Made by a program: the position numbers and the translations under genes. The notes beneath the pieces are model-generated. The model worked only from the letters and a program-made list of their open reading frames with translations, was not told the DNA's origin and ran no database searches. Shown one piece after another: positions 62,432 to 64,000 of a DNA stretch of 64,000 nt (position 1 is the stretch's first letter; the number at the start of each line of letters is the position of its first letter). Source of the DNA: Psychroserpens sp. Hel_I_66 (lineage in GTDB: Bacteria > Bacteroidota > Bacteroidia > Flavobacteriales > Flavobacteriaceae); NCBI RefSeq assembly GCF_000799465.1, contig NZ_JUGU01000001.1, positions 2,996,501 to 3,060,500 on the forward strand. Direction: 5' to 3'.

Positions 62432-63145
62432 CTAAACGTGAATGATCTCATTATCATGAAGTAGCTCATCTCCACGTAATCTCAAAAATATCTGAGCCAC
62501 TGCTATTGTATCTTTCTCGCAATAGGTAATGATGCGGTCTACTTCCTTTTCTTTGTAATAGACACGATACACTTCGCTGCCATCTATGTCATCTTTTGGT
62601 GATGGGATGCCTAAAACATTGGTTAGTAATTTAAGAGAGGTATAGGTTTTATAGTCTCCAAACTTCCAGAGTTCTAATGTGTCGACGTGTGGGACTTCCC
62701 AGGGTTTTTTTCCGAAGAGATTTAATTTATAAGGCAACTCTATATTGTGAATGATCATACGACGTGCGATATACGGGAAATCAAATTCCTTCCCGTTGTG
62801 CGCACAAAGCAAATGTTTGCTGGAGCTAAAATGAGTGATGAGAAGATTTTTAAAATCTTTCAGAATTTTAATTTCATCACCAAAAAAAGATGTGACCCTA
62901 AACGTTCTCACATCACCTTCCATTTTAAAATACCCTACCGAAATACAAACTATTTTACCAAACTCTGCCCAAATGCCTGCGCGCTCGTAAAATTCTTCCG
63001 CAGTAAATTCGTCACGTCTTTGATATTGTGATTTATGGGACCATAAGTCTTGTTTGACGTCATCCAATTCAGAAAAATGCTCAGTCTCAGGAACTGTTTC
63101 GATGTCTAAGAATAAGATGTGTTCTAAATTGAGTTTTGAAATCAT
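62432..63145 (-). CDS. DnaQ-like 3'-5' exonuclease (PolB-related)
   Basis: 237 residues of the DEDD exonuclease superfamily: ExoI LFLDIETVPE (Asp/Glu), ExoII LLCAHNGKEFDFPYIARRM (Asp) and ExoIII with YCEKDTIAVAQIFLRL (Asp near the C-terminus; the preceding residue pattern is of the DEDDy-like predicted PolB-exonuclease group). Acts on DNA or RNA 3' ends; specific role unknown. Its start overlaps the stop of the S41 peptidase by one base, so the two are coupled. Confidence 0.88.
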   Translation of the reverse strand: MISKLNLEHILFLDIETVPETEHFSELDDVKQDLWSHKSQYQRRDEFTAEEFYERAGIWAEFGKIVCISVGYFKMEGDVRTFRVTSFFGDEIKILKDFKNLLITHFSSSKHLLCAHNGKEFDFPYIARRMIIHNIELPYKLNLFGKKPWEVPHVDTLELWKFGDYKTYTSLKLLTNVLGIPSPKDDIDGSEVYRVYYKEKEVDRIITYCEKDTIAVAQIFLRLRGDELLHDNEIIHV

Positions 63146-64000
63146 TAGTGTTTTATAGTTTCGGTTTGAGTTATATTTTGATTGATGAGCTCTATGGCTT
63201 TCTCTAATACTTCATCACGACCTTCTGTAATGCCTTTTATAGTTGGTTTTACTTCTATATCTGGCACAATCCCTATGCGTTGTGTTTCGCTACCATCTGG
63301 ATATTGAACTCCAATTCCAGATATCATAGTGCTTAAGCCTCCTGGTAAATTAATGGATGATACATTGCCATCTGCTCCTGCTGTGGTGCTACCAATTATT
63401 GTTGTTTTATCGCCTGCTCTAAATGCCATTGCAGTATATTCTGCATTGCTTTGAGATATTTCATTTACCAAGACAATAACCTTTTCACCTTTATACGTCC
63501 AACCCCTTTTTCGACCAACTTTATGGCCATCTCGATGTGTGAATTCTCCGGGTTGATTTATACTGCCTTGTGTAAATTTAACAAAATATGAACGATTACT
63601 GTTCAAATAGTTACCAAGTTTGAACGGAACAAAGGTTGAAGGATAATTTCTAATATCTACAATGATGCCTTTGGTATCTTTAAATTCTTCTTTTAGTAAA
63701 TCAATATCTTCATCTGTAATATTTTGTAAGGTAACATATCCAATATCATCATTTAGTTTTTTAAAACTGCTTTCAGTGCGCTCAGGATACCATCTATAAT
63801 ATCCTTTAATCTCGTTTTTATTGAATAGGTCTATAGATAAATCTCTGGTAGTTTCTTTGCGTTTTACAGTTAATTGCAAACTTTGCTTAGTAGAACGCAA
63901 CATATCAAAACTAATATCCCTTAATCGCGTAGGTTGGTTCGAAGCTGGATAAAAAGCATTCATCTCTTCTACTAATAAATCAATAGGTTTATCATTGATA
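63145..64000 (-). CDS. S41 family (C-terminal processing) peptidase, 5' truncated by window edge
   Basis: The frame stays open to the right edge, reading INDKPIDLLVEEMNAFYP before the ATG at 63963, so the N-terminus is outside the window. INDKPI fits the end of a PDZ domain. The S41 core follows: DIGYVTLQNITDEDIDLLKE, IIVDIRNYPSTF, VLVNEISQSNAEYTAMAFR (Ser nucleophile in SQSNAEY) and GADGNVSSINLPGG. The usual Ser/Lys pattern is not fully clear, as in Tricorn-like S41 members. Probably a periplasmic or surface peptidase. Coupled to the exonuclease gene by a one-base overlap. Confidence 0.87.
   Translation of the reverse strand, partial: INDKPIDLLVEEMNAFYPASNQPTRLRDISFDMLRSTKQSLQLTVKRKETTRDLSIDLFNKNEIKGYYRWYPERTESSFKKLNDDIGYVTLQNITDEDIDLLKEEFKDTKGIIVDIRNYPSTFVPFKLGNYLNSNRSYFVKFTQGSINQPGEFTHRDGHKVGRKRGWTYKGEKVIVLVNEISQSNAEYTAMAFRAGDKTTIIGSTTAGADGNVSSINLPGGLSTMISGIGVQYPDGSETQRIGIVPDIEVKPTIKGITEGRDEVLEKAIELINQNITQTETIKH

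Overview
The window looks like a chromosome segment of a marine-type member of the Flavobacteriaceae (Bacteroidota). Pointers are the low GC content, a sprE/porW-like type IX secretion (T9SS) lipoprotein, gldH, T9SS type A C-terminal sorting domains on three secreted proteins, an F-ATPase operon without atpD/atpC, many Bacteroidota-restricted DUF families (DUF4254, DUF4292, DUF5687, DUF6168, DUF6341, DUF6427), and TAnnTTTG -7 promoter boxes. No tRNA, rRNA, CRISPR array or insertion sequence was seen.

Layout. 1-7076: end of an exopolysaccharide locus (two phosphoglycosyl transferases, UDP-glucose dehydrogenase, UDP-glucuronate decarboxylase; convergent glycosyltransferase and CapK-like ligase). 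7181-13351: housekeeping and envelope genes (purD, upp, DUF4254 plus GT9, PaaE-like reductase). 13414-17180: a PadR-controlled operon ending in an ABC exporter, with a nested palindromic operator. 17307-26155: sprE, bactofilin and the F-ATPase genes atpZ/I-B-E-F-H-A-G, with hairpins between atpE/atpF and atpA/atpG. 26274-34276: flippase, dut, TPR proteins, nucleotidyltransferase, DUF4292 lipoprotein and an EnvC-like amidase activator. 34320-39085: thioesterase, HU/SPOR protein, dprA, trpS, plsC. 39171-41766: lipoprotein, ECF sigma factor and a protein that appears to combine an inner-membrane anti-sigma domain, a long disordered linker and an outer-membrane barrel. 41890-43591: recA, then a gene-free stretch with a candidate structured RNA and two heptanucleotide arrays. 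43592-51330: trhO, radical SAM protein, secreted M23 peptidase, ricT-gldH-PBP1A. 51484-54922: CoA-transferase pair and a fused OppD-OppF ATPase. 55363-62007: two large T9SS cargo proteins (pectate-lyase-like and M43 protease) sharing MAM-like domains, one with near-identical tandem copies. 62064-64000: a probable decayed gene, a DnaQ-like exonuclease and a truncated S41 peptidase.

The strongest unexplained signals are: (1) a short asymmetric word, TTCTTCGGAA, present in 20 exact copies by hand count on both strands, in several reading frames and in intergenic DNA; (2) the sigma / trans-envelope anti-sigma pair; (3) the structured RNA candidate beside the heptamer arrays upstream of trhO; (4) the PadR nested palindrome; (5) a small REP-like palindrome family clustered around trpS; and (6) three genes whose -7 box lies 4-6 bases from the start codon, suggesting leaderless mRNAs.
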